The notes: generated by a model from the letters alone, not told the origin. A stretch of 64,000 nt of DNA from Siphonodentalium dalli (GCA_032622095.1 CP136061.1:123146754-123210753); one strand, 5' to 3'; shown: positions 10,789-21,472, numbered from the stretch's first letter. Translations and numbers: made by a program.

Positions 10789-11584
10789 CTTGTACTGTAG
10801 ATGCTAACAGTTACTGCTAATATGAAGTTGTCCTTTGGGGAATCTTATTTTCTTTACCACAAATAAACTAACAGTTTCCAGTTGGCAAAATCAGAGATTA
10901 GTAACCCCCCTCCCCCTTTCCCCCCTCCAGAACTATAAATAACTGGTGGCGGAATCGCTCAAGGGCAATGAGTGAGGCACAACCTTCCAAAGGTCACATG
11001 TAAATTCTATTGCCTCACCCCTACTCCACCACACCCGCCTAATTTTTATGTACAGCCTATTGATTTTTACAAAGTGAGTTGAAAACTGTCTATAGTTCAG
11101 GAAGAGGATTTGTCACATCATATGTGTAGTTGGAAATTCTATGTTAGATACACTTATGGACTCCCCTATATATCCATCAATACTCCTCCCAAAATCCCTC
11201 CCACCCACACCCGATAGAAGATAACCATGCTCCTTATTCAATAACAACAAACAAAGTATAACATTGCTATCTTTTCCAGTCATATCATTCTGTAGAGAAA
11301 CAGAGTTACTTATCTTTACAGGTCAAGTTTTAAACACATCAGAGTATTATAGGGGAAGTAATTCTATTATATCCAATTTTAACATGACTTGGTGGGAAAA
11401 AAATATGGGTGCAACGGTTCTGTCAGGATAACTATTAACACTATCATTACTCTCGTTGTGTCCAATATGAAACCAGAATTTGACTGATTATGCACTCCTT
11501 TCGTTGTAATCAGGATACATCTACATGATGAACGCTCTATATTGTTGGATGATAATCACTATCACTTCAAGTTTTTCCGTGACA
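10789..11584. other. No gene seen
   Basis: Unique sequence; no MON2 exon recognised although this lies upstream of exon a on the same strand. Confidence 0.45.
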
Positions 11585-11823
11585 TGCTAATGTCATTTCA
11601 GAAAATGATAAAATGCATAATCGAGATGACTAATGGGTGAATATCACAAACTTCAACTGGGGAACTTCAATCTGATCCTAGGTCTCCCATAACAGATGAG
11701 GCCTAAGCAGAATGAGGTTCCCAGAGGGTGATTTTGGTAGCCCACCATGCAGGATATCATCGATAAATTCACCCTTTGGGGACCTCAAATGACAAAATGA
11801 CAGACACACTATTTCAAGACTTG
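11585..11823 (+). mobile_element. Family E, 5'-truncated
   Basis: Contains the E centre (ATAATCGAGATGACTAATGG) and the right-hand hairpin with AATGAGGTTCCCAGAGGGTG, ending GACACACTATTTCAAGACTT. Confidence 0.75.
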
Positions 11824-11951
11824 TTAGTAAAGTAAAGGGTTTTGATAAACTTTTTAGAAACCAAAACATAATTCAAGTAGTCATTAAAATTGCCACATTG
11901 ATTTCAACTATTGTTGTAATATTTTTCAACTCCGTTGCATACACACCAATG

Positions 11952-12128
11952 TTAATTTGATAATAAAGATACTTTCCCGAGAAGATGAGGCCTATTATAG
12001 CAGAATGAGGTCCCCAGAGGGTGAATTTAGTGAGGCTAGCCTGCTGTGTGGAATAGCATCACTAAATTCACCCTTTGGGGACCTCATTCTGCAAATGACA
12101 CACACACACCATTTGCACGCTTGTCTGT
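11952..12128 (+). mobile_element. Family E right-hand fragment
   Basis: AATGAGGTCCCCAGAGGGTG hairpin and CTCATTCTGCAAATGACACA; ends about 140 bp before MON2 exon a. Confidence 0.75.
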
Positions 12129-12267
12129 TCACATGTATGATTTGTATTTATTGACCTATTTTGTTACACAGAACATGACAAAATCAAGAAATTATTAGAT
12201 TTTAATTTGAAGCCTGAAATTATATGTTTCTGTAACAAAAATCTACTCATTGGATATTTCATTTCAG

Positions 12268-12385
12268 ACATTTCACCTGCCGCTGAGTCTGAAGTATAGC
12301 TGTCCATCATCATCGACATGGATGTTAGTTATCAACTCACTGCTCACTGTGCTCAGAATCGGGCTACCCGTCACACGCAAACACG
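12268..12385 (+). CDS. MON2: MON2 C-terminal region, exon a (first one recognised here)
   Basis: MON2 is a large (about 1,700-residue) HEAT/ARM-like protein related to the BIG/GBF Arf-GEFs but lacking a Sec7 domain; it acts with DOPEY and ATP9A in endosome-to-Golgi transport. The exon starts after ATTTCAG and ends at ACACG|gtaagta. It reads in phase 0 and contains [11 protein letters not shown] and [11 protein letters not shown], which match human MON2 as I remember it (LKYGCPSQSTW, LSIGLPVARQH). It is 118 nt long and leaves one base for the next exon. Seven exons (12268-12385, 14473-14539, 14931-14991, 15497-15623, 16020-16221, 17901-17983, 19075-19241) join to 825 nt, 274 codons plus stop, with no phase conflict. 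Upstream exons are outside the window or were not recognised. The 3' end of this exon is the source of the minisatellite in the next intron. Confidence 0.9.
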
Positions 12386-13835
12386 GTAAGTATCAACTCC
12401 CTCCCAGGATCAGGCTACCTGTCACGCTCAAACACGGTATTAAAGTATCAACTCCCTCTCGGTATCCGGCTACCCATCACACACAAACACGGTAAGTATC
12501 AACTCCCTCCCAGGATCGGGCTACCTGTTTCGCTCAAACACACTAATTATCAACTCCCTCCCAGGATCGGGCTACCCGTCACACGGTAACTATCAACTCC
12601 CTCCCAGGATCAGGCTACCCATCACACAGTAACTATCAACTCCCTCCCAGGATAGGACTACCCGTCACATGGTAACTATCAACTTCCTCCCAGGATCAGG
12701 CTACCTGTTACGCTCAATCACGCTAAGTATCAACTCCCTCCCAGGATCGGGCTACCCATCACACACAAACACTATCAACTCCCTCCCAGGATCGGGCTAC
12801 TTGTTATGCTCAAACACGCTAAGTATCAACTCCCTCCCAGGATCGGGGATACCTGTCACACGCAGAGACGGGTAAGTATCAACTTGCTCCCAGGATCGGG
12901 CTACCCATCACATGCAAACACTAAGTATCAACTTCCTATGATCGGGCTACATGTCATGCTCAAACACGGTACGTATCGCCCTCCCAGGATAGGACTACCC
13001 GTCACACGGTAACTATCAACTCCCTCCCAGGATAGGACTACCCGTCACACGGTAACTATCAACTCCCTCCCAGGATAGGACTACCCGTCACATGGTAACT
13101 ATCAACTCCCTCCCAGGATAGGACTACCCGTCACACGGTAACTATCAACTCCCTCCCAGGATAGGACTACCCGTCACACGGTAACTATCAACTCCCTCCC
13201 AGGATAGGACTACCCGTCACATGGTAACTATCAACTCCCTCCCAGGATAGGACTACCAGTCACACAGTAACTATCAACTCCCTCCCAGGATAGGACTACC
13301 CGCCAGACGGTAACTATCAACTCCCTCCCAGGATAGGACTACCCGTCACACGGTAACTATCAACTCCCTCCCAGGATAGGACTACCCATCACACGGTAAC
13401 TATCAACTCCCTCCCAGGATAGGACTACCCGCCACACGGTAACTATCAACTCCCTCCCAGGATAGGACTACCCGTCACACGGTAACTATCAACTTCCTCC
13501 CAGGATCAGGCTACCCGTTATACGCAAACACAGTAAGTATCAACAGAATCGGGCTACCCATCACACGCAAATACGATATAAAGTATCAATTCCCTCCCAG
13601 GATCGGGCTATCCGTCACATGCAAACACGGTAAGTAACAACTCTCTATGCTCAGAATTGGGCTGTCCATCACACGAATACATGGTATGAGTATCAACTAC
13701 CTCTTGAGATTGGGCTATACCCGTCACATGGAAATATAATAATAATTATTTCCTTCTGCCCAGAATTGGTCACGCACAAACACAGTAAGTATGAACTCCC
13801 TCTCTTCAGAATCGGGCTCTCTGGTATGTGCAAGC
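12386..13835 (+). repeat. Minisatellite built from the MON2 exon a end and its splice donor
   Basis: About 30 tandem units fill the start of the intron after exon a. The older unit (about 51 bp) contains ATCGGGCTACCCGTCACACG, CAAACACG and then GTAAGTATCAACTCCCTCCC. The first part is the last 28 bases of exon a, the second its donor and following intron. From about 12988 to 13500 the units have a 43-bp period and are almost identical (GATAGGACTACCCGTCACAC|GGTAACTATC); they lack 8 bp (CAAACACG). Units become irregular again after 13500. Confidence 0.93.
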
Positions 13836-14059
13836 ACGGTTTATCAAATCTCTCTGCTTGGAAATCTGCTGTTACAGGGTAACACAGTTAGTATCAACTT
13901 CTTCAAAATGTGAACCGAACAGAAAACCTCTCCAGTTTCTGTACCATCAGGGTTAATGAGTCAAGTAGTTAGTTCATTTGTATTGCTTTCGATCAAAATG
14001 TGTTGAATTATGAATTTGCGTACCACCTTCCAGCTAGTTCATGAGTGAAAAGAACATAC

Positions 14060-14271
14060 TTAAAGGGGTACTGTACACTAAATCTGGCCACTGGAGTCAT
14101 AAATTCATTTTCATCGTTTATTACCACGTTGTTTACATCGTTCATAGAGCACATGAGTGTATTTTTCACTAATCCATGGTTCAAATTCATTCATTTGTTG
14201 CTTATATTCTTCTGAGTATAAAAGGAGATGGTCCCGTAAATGGCCAGATTTAGTGTACAGTGCCTCTTTAA
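14060..14271. mobile_element. TTAA-ended MITE in the MON2 intron (212 bp)
   Basis: TTAAAGGGGTACTGTACACT then AAATCTGGCCA at the left; TGGCCAGATTT then AGTGTACAGTGCCTCTTTAA at the right, an inverted repeat of about 30 bp. No other copy in the window. Confidence 0.85.
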
Positions 14272-14472
14272 GACTGACCCAACAGTTCAGTGTAAACTGT
14301 AAAGTTTTACAATTCTGTATACACATAGTCAATACTTTAATATGCAATCTACTCATTCTATTAAAAATGATAATAATTATTTTGCAAGATAAAAAAATTT
14401 GATTTGCACTGCAGAAAAATTCAATAAACAGAGTAAAACTATAATGAATTTTTGTCGTCTGCTTTGTTTCAG

Positions 14473-14539
14473 AAGAAGCATTTCAGGGCATGTGGCTGGA
14501 GTTGGCATTGACTATAGAAGATTTCTTATTCTCCAAATA
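14473..14539 (+). CDS. MON2: MON2 exon b
   Basis: The exon follows a pyrimidine-rich acceptor (TTTGTTTCAG) and ends before gtaagtat. Reading continues from exon a with G|AA and gives EEAFQGMWLELALTIEDFLF, which parallels the MWPELA...FEDFLFTK stretch I recall in human MON2. Length is 67 nt, and two bases (TA) carry over to the next exon. An in-frame TAG would appear at the very end only if the donor were ignored, which supports the chosen splice site. Confidence 0.88.
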
Positions 14540-14930
14540 GTAAGTATACTAGCCCACACAAAGTCAGTGTTTCATATCCCCGGCAACTTTTTCTCAAAGG
14601 CATGAATTCTCAAAGGCATGAACTTTCTGAACATCCCTTCAGACCTATCCAGCACCTCACATATCAGGCATCATATTGTAGGAGTGGTTTCAAATCCTGG
14701 AGATAAATCGTAGTTATTATAATTAGCTTTTGCTTGTCAAAGAACATTTTAGAAAAAGTGAAAGGAAAAGTTTTTCTGTGTGAAAAAAATAAATAATAAT
14801 TCAGTGTAAGCCAACAGTGTGGTTTTGTAAATGTTATTATCTGTAATATATTTTGCAGATTACTGGGTTTATGCAATGAAATTTAACCAACCAATCATAG
14901 TTATCTAATGCCATATACTGTTTGTTGCAG

Positions 14931-14991
14931 CCCATCTCCACCGACACTATCTGTGGAAGATTTCCAACGAGACGAGGCAATAGACTGTAAG
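14931..14991 (+). CDS. MON2: MON2 exon c
   Basis: Bordered by TTTGTTGCAG and AAG|gtaaat. After the carried TA the frame reads PSPPTLSVEDFQRDEAIDCK, aligning with the human IPPDNLSIQEFQ..ENID segment. It is 61 nt, and the cumulative length after this exon is a multiple of three. Confidence 0.87.
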
Positions 14992-15496
14992 GTAAATCGA
15001 AAATTTCCTGGAGTCCATGCCTCTATACCTGTAATGGTAGAGCTTCTGGCTCATATATTTTCGATTCAAATCAAATTTCAAATAAAAACAGGTTAATTTT
15101 ATGACTCAAAGCAATTGAAAATACCTGTGAATTAAATTAAAAATAGCAGATAAAATCCATTAAAATTCAACACAGAATAGAAAGTGTATAAAACCAAATT
15201 ACATGGAAATTATGTTATTTTTGCAAGGGTTTTTAAAGAATTTGTTAATTTTGGGAGCAATTAATTGTAATTTACCAATTAATTCAGCTTATTTTTATAG
15301 ACCTATGGAACTGTTGTTGTGACTCCACAGTTATGCAGATTGCACTCTTTGGTTTTGCCCTCCCAGTGAATAAAGTGCAATTAACATCGTAAATATACAT
15401 TTTGTATGCAAATCTAAGTGACTGGTAAGAAGCTGTACTTGTGTTGAAAAATTCTGAGAGAAATCAAATCAAATTAATTTTGGTCATGTATTTCAG

Positions 15497-15623
15497 GTAA
15501 TACACATGGTCCGAGATGAAATATTACCACACGCTAACACTATGCCCAAGGAATTCGTTAATAAAATCATGAGCATATTGAACAAAGGCTCAATCCATTC
15601 CACATCGTCTGACACATTTGTAG
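15497..15623 (+). CDS. MON2: MON2 exon d
   Basis: Acceptor TTTCAG, donor G|gtgagt. It encodes [19 protein letters not shown] followed by [13 protein letters not shown]. The human protein has nearly the same words ([26 protein letters not shown]), making this one of the strongest identifiers of the gene. 127 nt; one base is carried into the next exon. Confidence 0.93.
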
Positions 15624-15700
15624 GTGAGTGTTACTATTAAATGGGTTTAATATAAAGGCTATATATCTCTTACTGCTGGGCCTCTATCTACAATTGTTGA

Positions 15701-15958
15701 TTAACCCTTTCATGAGGTTCTTGACGGGAGCTGCGCTGGTGCAGCATTAAAGATCCTGTGGCAATGCATTCTCAAATATATGCAAGTCTCATATATATAT
15801 GAGAATGCACTGGCTTACAAGGTCAATGTAAATATTTTTAGGTCAATATATTCTCTTATATATGTGAGGCTCCATATGGGAGACTAGCGTATATCAGAGA
15901 ATGCATTGGCACAGGGTTTTCATAAATTTTCAGGAAGCTCCAGTCATGGAATGGTTAA
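15701..15958 (+). mobile_element. Family A MITE inside a MON2 intron
   Basis: Lies in the intron between exons d and e. Begins TTAACCCTTTCATGAGG and ends CAGTCATGGAATGGTTAA, with both hairpins recognisable. An internal duplication of the first bases (TTCTTGACGGGAGCTGCGC) follows the start. Confidence 0.87.
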
Positions 15959-16019
15959 GTACTAAAAATTTGTTATTGTTTTATTGATAAATGGATGAAT
16001 ATCATTTAATTCCTTACAG

Positions 16020-16221
16020 ATACTGAATCTAGCCGAAAGCTTCGAGAGGAGTTTGCAAAAACATGTTTTGAGACACTGCTACAATTCTCCTTCGTCAGCA
16101 GCAAAGGTGAGGAGGGTAGTGTAACCAAAATGGCTGTGATGTCACTGCTGAAACGATGTCAAGATGTTGTCAAGGATTATGTGGATGATGAGAAACTCAG
16201 TGGGAAATGTCCATTGCCAAG
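16020..16221 (+). CDS. MON2: MON2 exon e
   Basis: Acceptor TCCTTACAG, donor AG|gtaatt. The translation contains [20 protein letters not shown], then [20 protein letters not shown] and SGKCPLPR. Human MON2 has [16 protein letters not shown] and SGKCPLPR at the same place. The loop after QFSF is two or three residues shorter than I recall in the human protein. The last codon (AG|A) is split by the intron. Confidence 0.95.
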
Positions 16222-16359
16222 GTAATTTAGGATGTGAATTGGTGATAAAGTATCCAAAGAATCCTGTTATTTATCGGAAAATAAATCTGACACTTTTTCG
16301 AAATACACCACATAGATTTAAAGTGAATTCACTTTTACACCATTGATAGCGATGGAGAG

Positions 16360-17749
16360 TAGGACCCTGTGAATATTTGTGATTTATTTCAATGACAATA
16401 TCTTCTGTAGCTCCGATTTAAATATTTTTTCACATCATTGAGACATTGTTGTGAATTTTGTGCAGGGTGATGACGAAATAGGAGTTATGAATCCACGATA
16501 TTTGTTGCGACATGCGTATTGCATTAAATTAAAAGCGCACATAAAATACAAACTGTCCAAAAGGGCCTACCATTTTATTATTAATTAATAACTGGTTAAA
16601 TGTGTTGTCGGGACAGGTATAGTCTTCTATGATGCAAACTGCACAATTGTTGGTGTACATGTAAATCTATCGATAGTTAATGTTATGTGATCACGTCACG
16701 AATCTCCTCAGATTATTGGGTAATAATATAAACTCACTTTGAGTCCGAAATTAATGATTAACTGCAAATTGCATACTTATTATGCCCCCGATCTCCGATG
16801 GAGATTTGGGGGTATATAGTGGAGCCCTCCGTCCGTCCGTCCGTCGAGCCGTCTGTCCGTCCGTCCGTACGAACGTTTCAACTCATAACTTTGGTTTCGC
16901 TAACTCAATTTAGTTAATCTTTGGTGTGCTAATAGACCAGCCGGGGGGACAAGATTTCCCCATAGCCGTGGTTTCGTCCGCCCATTTTTTCCAGAGTTAC
17001 GCCCCTTTTTGGACTTAGAAAATTGTCCGTACGAACGTTTCAACTCATAACTTTGGTTTCGCTAACTCAATTCAGTTGATCTTTGGTATGCCAATAGACC
17101 AGCCGGGGGGGGGGACAAGATTTCCCCATAGCCGTGGTTTCGTCCGCCCATTTTTTCCAGAGTTACGCCCTTTTTGGACTTAGAAAATTCAGGTTTTCTG
17201 CTACTTTTTTTGCTTTCCAGATGATAACTTGATTTTGGATTGTTTACTCATGAATAACATAACTTTACAAAGTGCCATTTAATAAGCATTTGCATAAAAA
17301 TAAGAAAAATCCTCTCTGATTGTACAGTCGGGGGCGTTACCTCCGCCCAGCGGTGCACTTGTTTTCATCATAAACAAACTCTGAAACAATTACTAAAACT
17401 TAATATTGCACTGTCTCAAAAATTAAATTTGCTTCTAAAAATAGGTGCCTGGTGTGTTGTATAGTCCCAAGCATGTTCAAAGAGCAATGCTCGGCATGTT
17501 TCGGAGGCATAAAATATAACATGCTACTGTGCTATATCTCCTATATATATATTAATCGGAATGTATATTAATTATACAACCGGCGATGTTACTTTCTTTC
17601 ATGATACCTTATAGGGAAAACCTGTGACTGACTTGAGGCTATATGTTATATGGCAGCAAGCTGATTCGATTTGAGATTCAATTCGATGTCGACATCAGCC
17701 TCCAAATTCGATATTGGATTTCGGAAAAGGGCTGATTTGCAGGGTCCTA
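16360..17749. mobile_element. hAT-like non-autonomous element in the MON2 intron between exons e and f
   Basis: Ends TAGGACCCTGTGAATATTTG and TTTGCAGGGTCCTA match the ends of the element at 55567. The flanking 8 bases are ATGGAGAG (16352-16359) and ATGGAAAG (17750-17757), 7 of 8 identical, as expected for a hAT target duplication. ATTCGAT motifs sit near the right end. It carries a nested repeat at about 16781-17360. Confidence 0.72.
16781..17360 (+). repeat. Paragraph repeat with CCGT tracts (family G-like)
   Basis: TGCCCCCGATCTCCGATGGA at the left, GTCGGGGGCGTTACCTCCGC at the right. A block of about 170 bp (GAACGTTTCAACTCATAACT ... GGACTTAGAAAATT) is present twice in tandem, with CCGTCCGTCCGTCCG tracts. 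It is nested inside the hAT-like element 16360-17749. Confidence 0.75.
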
Positions 17750-17900
17750 ATGGAAAGTTCTGATTGGTTATGATTGTAGTATTCAAAATGTTGGAAATAT
17801 AATTCCCCATTCTTACCCCAAATATGTTACTGCAAATTATATTGTCAATGTTGAATAATACTGTTTCAACGTTCTCAACTAGTTTCACATCATTTTACAG

Positions 17901-17983
17901 ACCTCGGTTAGTGGAGATGTCATCTGTCCTGAAGGCAATATCTACTCTGCTACAGTCCCTGAAGCGCGCCCCGGCAGGTAATG
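17901..17983 (+). CDS. MON2: MON2 exon f
   Basis: Acceptor CATTTTACAG. The frame gives RPRLVEMSSVLKAISTLLQS then LKRAPAGN. Two donors are possible, GCAG|gtaatg (17977/17978) and AATG|gtatgt (17983/17984). The second is chosen because it joins in frame to exon g and gives AGNVDVAIW, paralleling human ENVDGNTW. Confidence 0.88.
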
Positions 17984-18001
17984 GTATGTTCTGTCTCTAT
18001 C

Positions 18002-18450
18002 AAGTCTTGAAATAGTGTGTCTGTCATTTGCAGAATGAGGTTCCCAGAGGGTGAATTTATTGAGGCTATCCCACACAGTGGGCTAGCATCACCAAATTAA
18101 CTCTCCGGGGGATTTCATTCTGCTTAGGACTCAACTGCTTTGTGAGACCTATGATCAGATTGAAGTTTCCCCTGTTGAAGTTGGTGGTGTTCACCCATTA
18201 GTCACCTTGATTATTCATTGTATCTTCTGCAAATTAGGTGATATGGAAACTGAAAAGAAGGGAAAAAGTAACTAAAAACAATGTTAATTTGTGATAGTTA
18301 CTTCCCAGAAGATGAGTCCTAAGCAGAATATGAGGTCCCAGAAGGCAAATTATGTGATGCTAGCCCGCCTTGCAGAGTAGTGTCACTAAATTCACCCCCT
18401 GGGGGCCTCATTCTGCAAATGACAGACAGACACTCTATTTCAAGCCTTGG
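18002..18450 (+). mobile_element. Family E, long form in the last MON2 intron
   Basis: CAAGTCTTGAAATAGTGTGT left and CTCTATTTCAAGCCTTG right. Two terminal hairpins and the AT-rich centre (CACCTTGATTATTCATTG) are present. It starts only about 18 bp after the exon f donor. Confidence 0.85.
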
Positions 18451-18720
18451 TCTCTATGTATTCCTGTCTGATTGTGTTCAATCAGTCTGACATTTTGTAT
18501 TGAAAGCGATCCGCACATTAAAATGTCCGACAAAATTGCTTCCATACTCCATGGATCTTACATTTATGCTCAACTAGCAGATTAAAAGAGTACTTAGTGC
18601 ACAATTTCAATGATATTCTGACCTTTCAATATCACATTGTAAGATGCTTCCAAACAAAATGGAAGCAAGTTGGTGTCGGGGTGTGATGTCATGTGATGTA
18701 ATTTCAACCATCCTACATCT

Positions 18721-18981
18721 TAACCCTTTCTTTACTGGAGCCTCATGAAATTTTGCAAAAACCCTGTGCCAATACATTCTCTTTTATATGCGAGTCTTCC
18801 ATAGGGAGCCTCGCATATATAAAAGTATGCATTGGCCTAACAATATTTACCTTGACCTTGTGAGCCAGTGCATTCTCTTATATATGCCAGGCTCCCTATT
18901 GGAGACTCGCATATATAAGAGAATGCACTGGCACAGTATATTTAATGCTGCACCAGCGCTGCTCCCATCATGGTAGGTTAA
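18721..18981 (-). mobile_element. Family A MITE inside the last MON2 intron
   Basis: Reverse-oriented full copy (TTAACCCTTTCTTTACTGGA ... CATGGTAGGTTAA) ending about 90 bp before the last MON2 exon. Both hairpins are intact. Confidence 0.88.
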
Positions 18982-19074
18982 AAAATATAATATTTTTTTA
19001 ACAATATCTGCCACTGAAAGGAGGGTCATTACAGTAGTTTTCATTGGTTGATTTTGGCTCTCTTTATGTTTCAG

Positions 19075-19241
19075 TTGATGTTGCTATATGGAAGCAAGCC
19101 ATCCAGCTGTATGCACCATTGGTTGAGTGTACAACGTCCTCATCGCAGCATGTGTGCAAACCGCTCAAAGACGTGCTGCTCGAGTATAAAGACTTATTAG
19201 CACCTCCAAACTCTGCTGTGCAGAATGGGGCAAAGTCATAG
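19075..19241 (+). CDS. MON2: MON2 last exon with stop codon
   Basis: Acceptor TTATGTTTCAG; 167 nt ending in TAG at 19239-19241. It encodes VDVAIWKQAIQLYAPLVECT, a TSSSQHVCKPLKDVLLEYKD segment, and LLAPPNSAVQNGAKS at the C terminus. The human C terminus as I recall it ends PPASRVQNGES after a similar LYPTLVECITCSSSEVC segment, so the natural end of the protein is present. The long antisense reading frame across this exon is a shadow. Confidence 0.94.
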
Positions 19242-19640
19242 CAATAAATAACTCCCATTAGATGTCGGTCACAACAATTCTTGTCAGTCATTAGGCTTAA
19301 AATCATATACCTGTGTTTCTGGTTACTTGACATCATGAAATATTTGACTGATTTTCCAAAAAAAATTGCAAACTGCTCATGAATTAAATAACTTTCATAT
19401 TGAACATTCTCAAGACATATTCCATGAATGCGAGCAGCAGTTATACCGAATCTTGCATTAATGTTAGCGGGAGGCATTCGATCTATTTGCCTGAAATATA
19501 TATAATAGCAACAACAAAACAAAAAAAAACCAATGGCACTGTAAATTACCTAACATATTTGGCCATTTAAAAGACCAAGGATTGTGATGTGTAATTGATG
19601 GAATCAAATAAAATTAGATGTTGATGTGTGATAACAAAAC
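19242..19640 (+). promoter_or_regulatory. MON2: Probable MON2 3' UTR and polyadenylation region
   Basis: Two AATAAA hexamers follow the stop: 19243-19248, only two bases after it and probably too close to be the main signal, and 19607-19612, followed by a GT-rich stretch (TGTTGATGTGTG, about 19618). The second has the usual layout of a cleavage site, giving a 3' UTR of about 380 nt. Inferred from motifs only. Confidence 0.5.
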
Positions 19641-19745
19641 ACATGGTTCAAATTGGAATCACATTATCTTGTTTTTAAGCAAAGCCAATGCCTTCATAAA
19701 AGCCACCTTTTAGGAGAGATGTGTGGTCATGAAGCTTTCAGTTTT

Positions 19746-20690
19746 TAGCTCACCTGAGACGAATTCATCACTCCTTGTCTGTCATCCATACATCCGTTTG
19801 TCCGTCCATCAACATCTTCTCCAGAACCTCAAGTCTGAATAGAGTCATATTTGGTGTGGACGGTCCCTAGGTGACTGAGATTCAGATTTATTCAAATAAA
19901 TCTTACCTTTTATAGTAATTTTTAAAACATCTTTTTCTCAAGAACCATCAGGTCTATTTAGCTTATATTTGGTATTGAGGGTCCGTTAGTGACTGGCAAA
20001 CCTGTTACTATCAAAGTTCCAGGAGGGACATAATGGATGACCTAAAATGGCCCCAGGAAGTTATATGTCCGATCACCTTACCTCTTGTATTCCATGTTTT
20101 AAAAGTCGATAATTTGACTTTATTTCTTTTAATGGCATCCATGTTGTTATTCAAAACATGTGCAGTGCAGCTTGTTCTGTATGCACATGCAGCATACCAA
20201 CTGATATCTCCGTGAAATAAACTAAATGTTATATAAGTATAAAAGTCTGGTGACATTGAATTGAATTTTCTGGACAACTGACCAGTCAATTTTCAATAAG
20301 TGTGCGACAATTACACATGCCTTCAATTGAGGACACCACGATGTATGTTCATGTGGAACATTGATGGACTGGACAGATATGTTTTGTCAGCTTTATTAGC
20401 AATGGGGAGGGCATTTACCGGTGGTCCAAATTAGTTTAGGTGGGAGCAATAGCCCACCTCAGAATGACAGGCCTGGACTGGGATTCAGATTTGTTCAAAT
20501 AGGGTCACCAGGTCAAATAGGGGCGAGGCCAAGGACATAACTATTTTTCTCCATAGTAATTCTTAAAACATCTTCTCCTCAAGAGCCATCAGGCCTATTT
20601 AGCTCATATATAGTATGGAGGGTTCTTTGACAAAAACTGACTGGTATAGTCTTCAGAGTCCCTGTCTTCACAATCAGGTGAGCGACTCCA
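19746..20690 (+). repeat. AGCTCACCTGAG-type interspersed repeat
   Basis: Starts TTTTTAGCTCACCTGAGACG and closes with CAGGTGAGCGACTCC, inverted ends. The inside repeats TTCTCAAGAACCATCAGG / TCCTCAAGAGCCATCAGG paragraphs and GTCCGTCCATC. Similar repeats are common in marine invertebrate genomes. Confidence 0.65.
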
Positions 20691-21330
20691 CAGTCATTGA
20701 CTGTCTTGTCCATTGCAGTTACCAGAATCATAGGTTTGTTATTGTTTGGCCTCATTCTCATTGAAATACGATGCTTATTACATTGCTATTATTTATTTCA
20801 TAATGCCATTTCAGATCACCTACAATATTTGACAATTAGCACATGCTATACATGATTACACAAGTTATCCAAGTAACTAACCAAAATCTGAATGTGTTTA
20901 GGAAAAATATTATAACTTCATATACGTAATTGCTACACAAGTTATTTATTATATTCAACTTAGTTAAAAAATTTGTAAAAAAAACTTAAAATTTATGTTG
21001 TTGTGAACGATAAAATTAGTCAGTTTCATGTGATGTCACAGATCACCTGTACAGGAAACAACTAACAACTGTCTCTTGTCTGTTATAAACATTTTCTCCT
21101 TAGTAGTGAAGTCTTCACCTGACTAATCAAGGGACATGATGACAAGAGGTCTTGACTAAATTTTCAACATTTAGAAACTTAAAGCCACGGAAGGCATTTG
21201 TAATAAAGTTATAATGTTATTGGAATTTGAACTAGCAAATAACAAGCACTATAAAGATATCATACACCGGTATGTCACTTAAAACCATATGTGCTTCCAG
21301 AGGTGTCCAGATTTTACATATTACGCTATT
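20691..21330. other. No gene seen
   Basis: AT-rich intergenic sequence after MON2. Confidence 0.45.
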
Positions 21331-21472
21331 TGTCAGAATTGGTGTTTGGTCTTGGTAACTTGATGTTTATTCTTGGTAACCTGCTGTTTGGTCTTGGTAA
21401 CCTGCTGTTCGGTCTTGGTAACCTGCTGTTCAGTCTTGGCGACCCGCTGTTCAGTCTTGGTAACCTGGTGTA
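21331..21472 (+). repeat. 21-bp tandem repeat, about six units
   Basis: Unit CTGCTGTTCGGTCTTGGTAAC (one position variable). In one frame it spells a seven-residue repeat LLFGLGN. No start context, splice sites or homologue recognised, so coding is not claimed. Confidence 0.8.

Noticed and set aside
12669-13012. ORFs with INSLPGSGY repeats
   Set aside because: They come from the minisatellite units after MON2 exon a; no evidence that they are translated.
12386-13835. CRISPR array as an explanation for the regular repeats
   Set aside because: The units are contiguous with no unique spacers, and the setting is a eukaryotic intron.
17978-17979. Alternative donor GCAG|gtaatg for MON2 exon f
   Set aside because: It would shift the phase into the last exon; the donor six bases later keeps the conserved N-V-D junction in frame.
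19064-19522. 152-residue minus-strand ORF
   Set aside because: It lies antisense to the last MON2 exon and its 3' UTR; no splice sites or family match, so it is a shadow.
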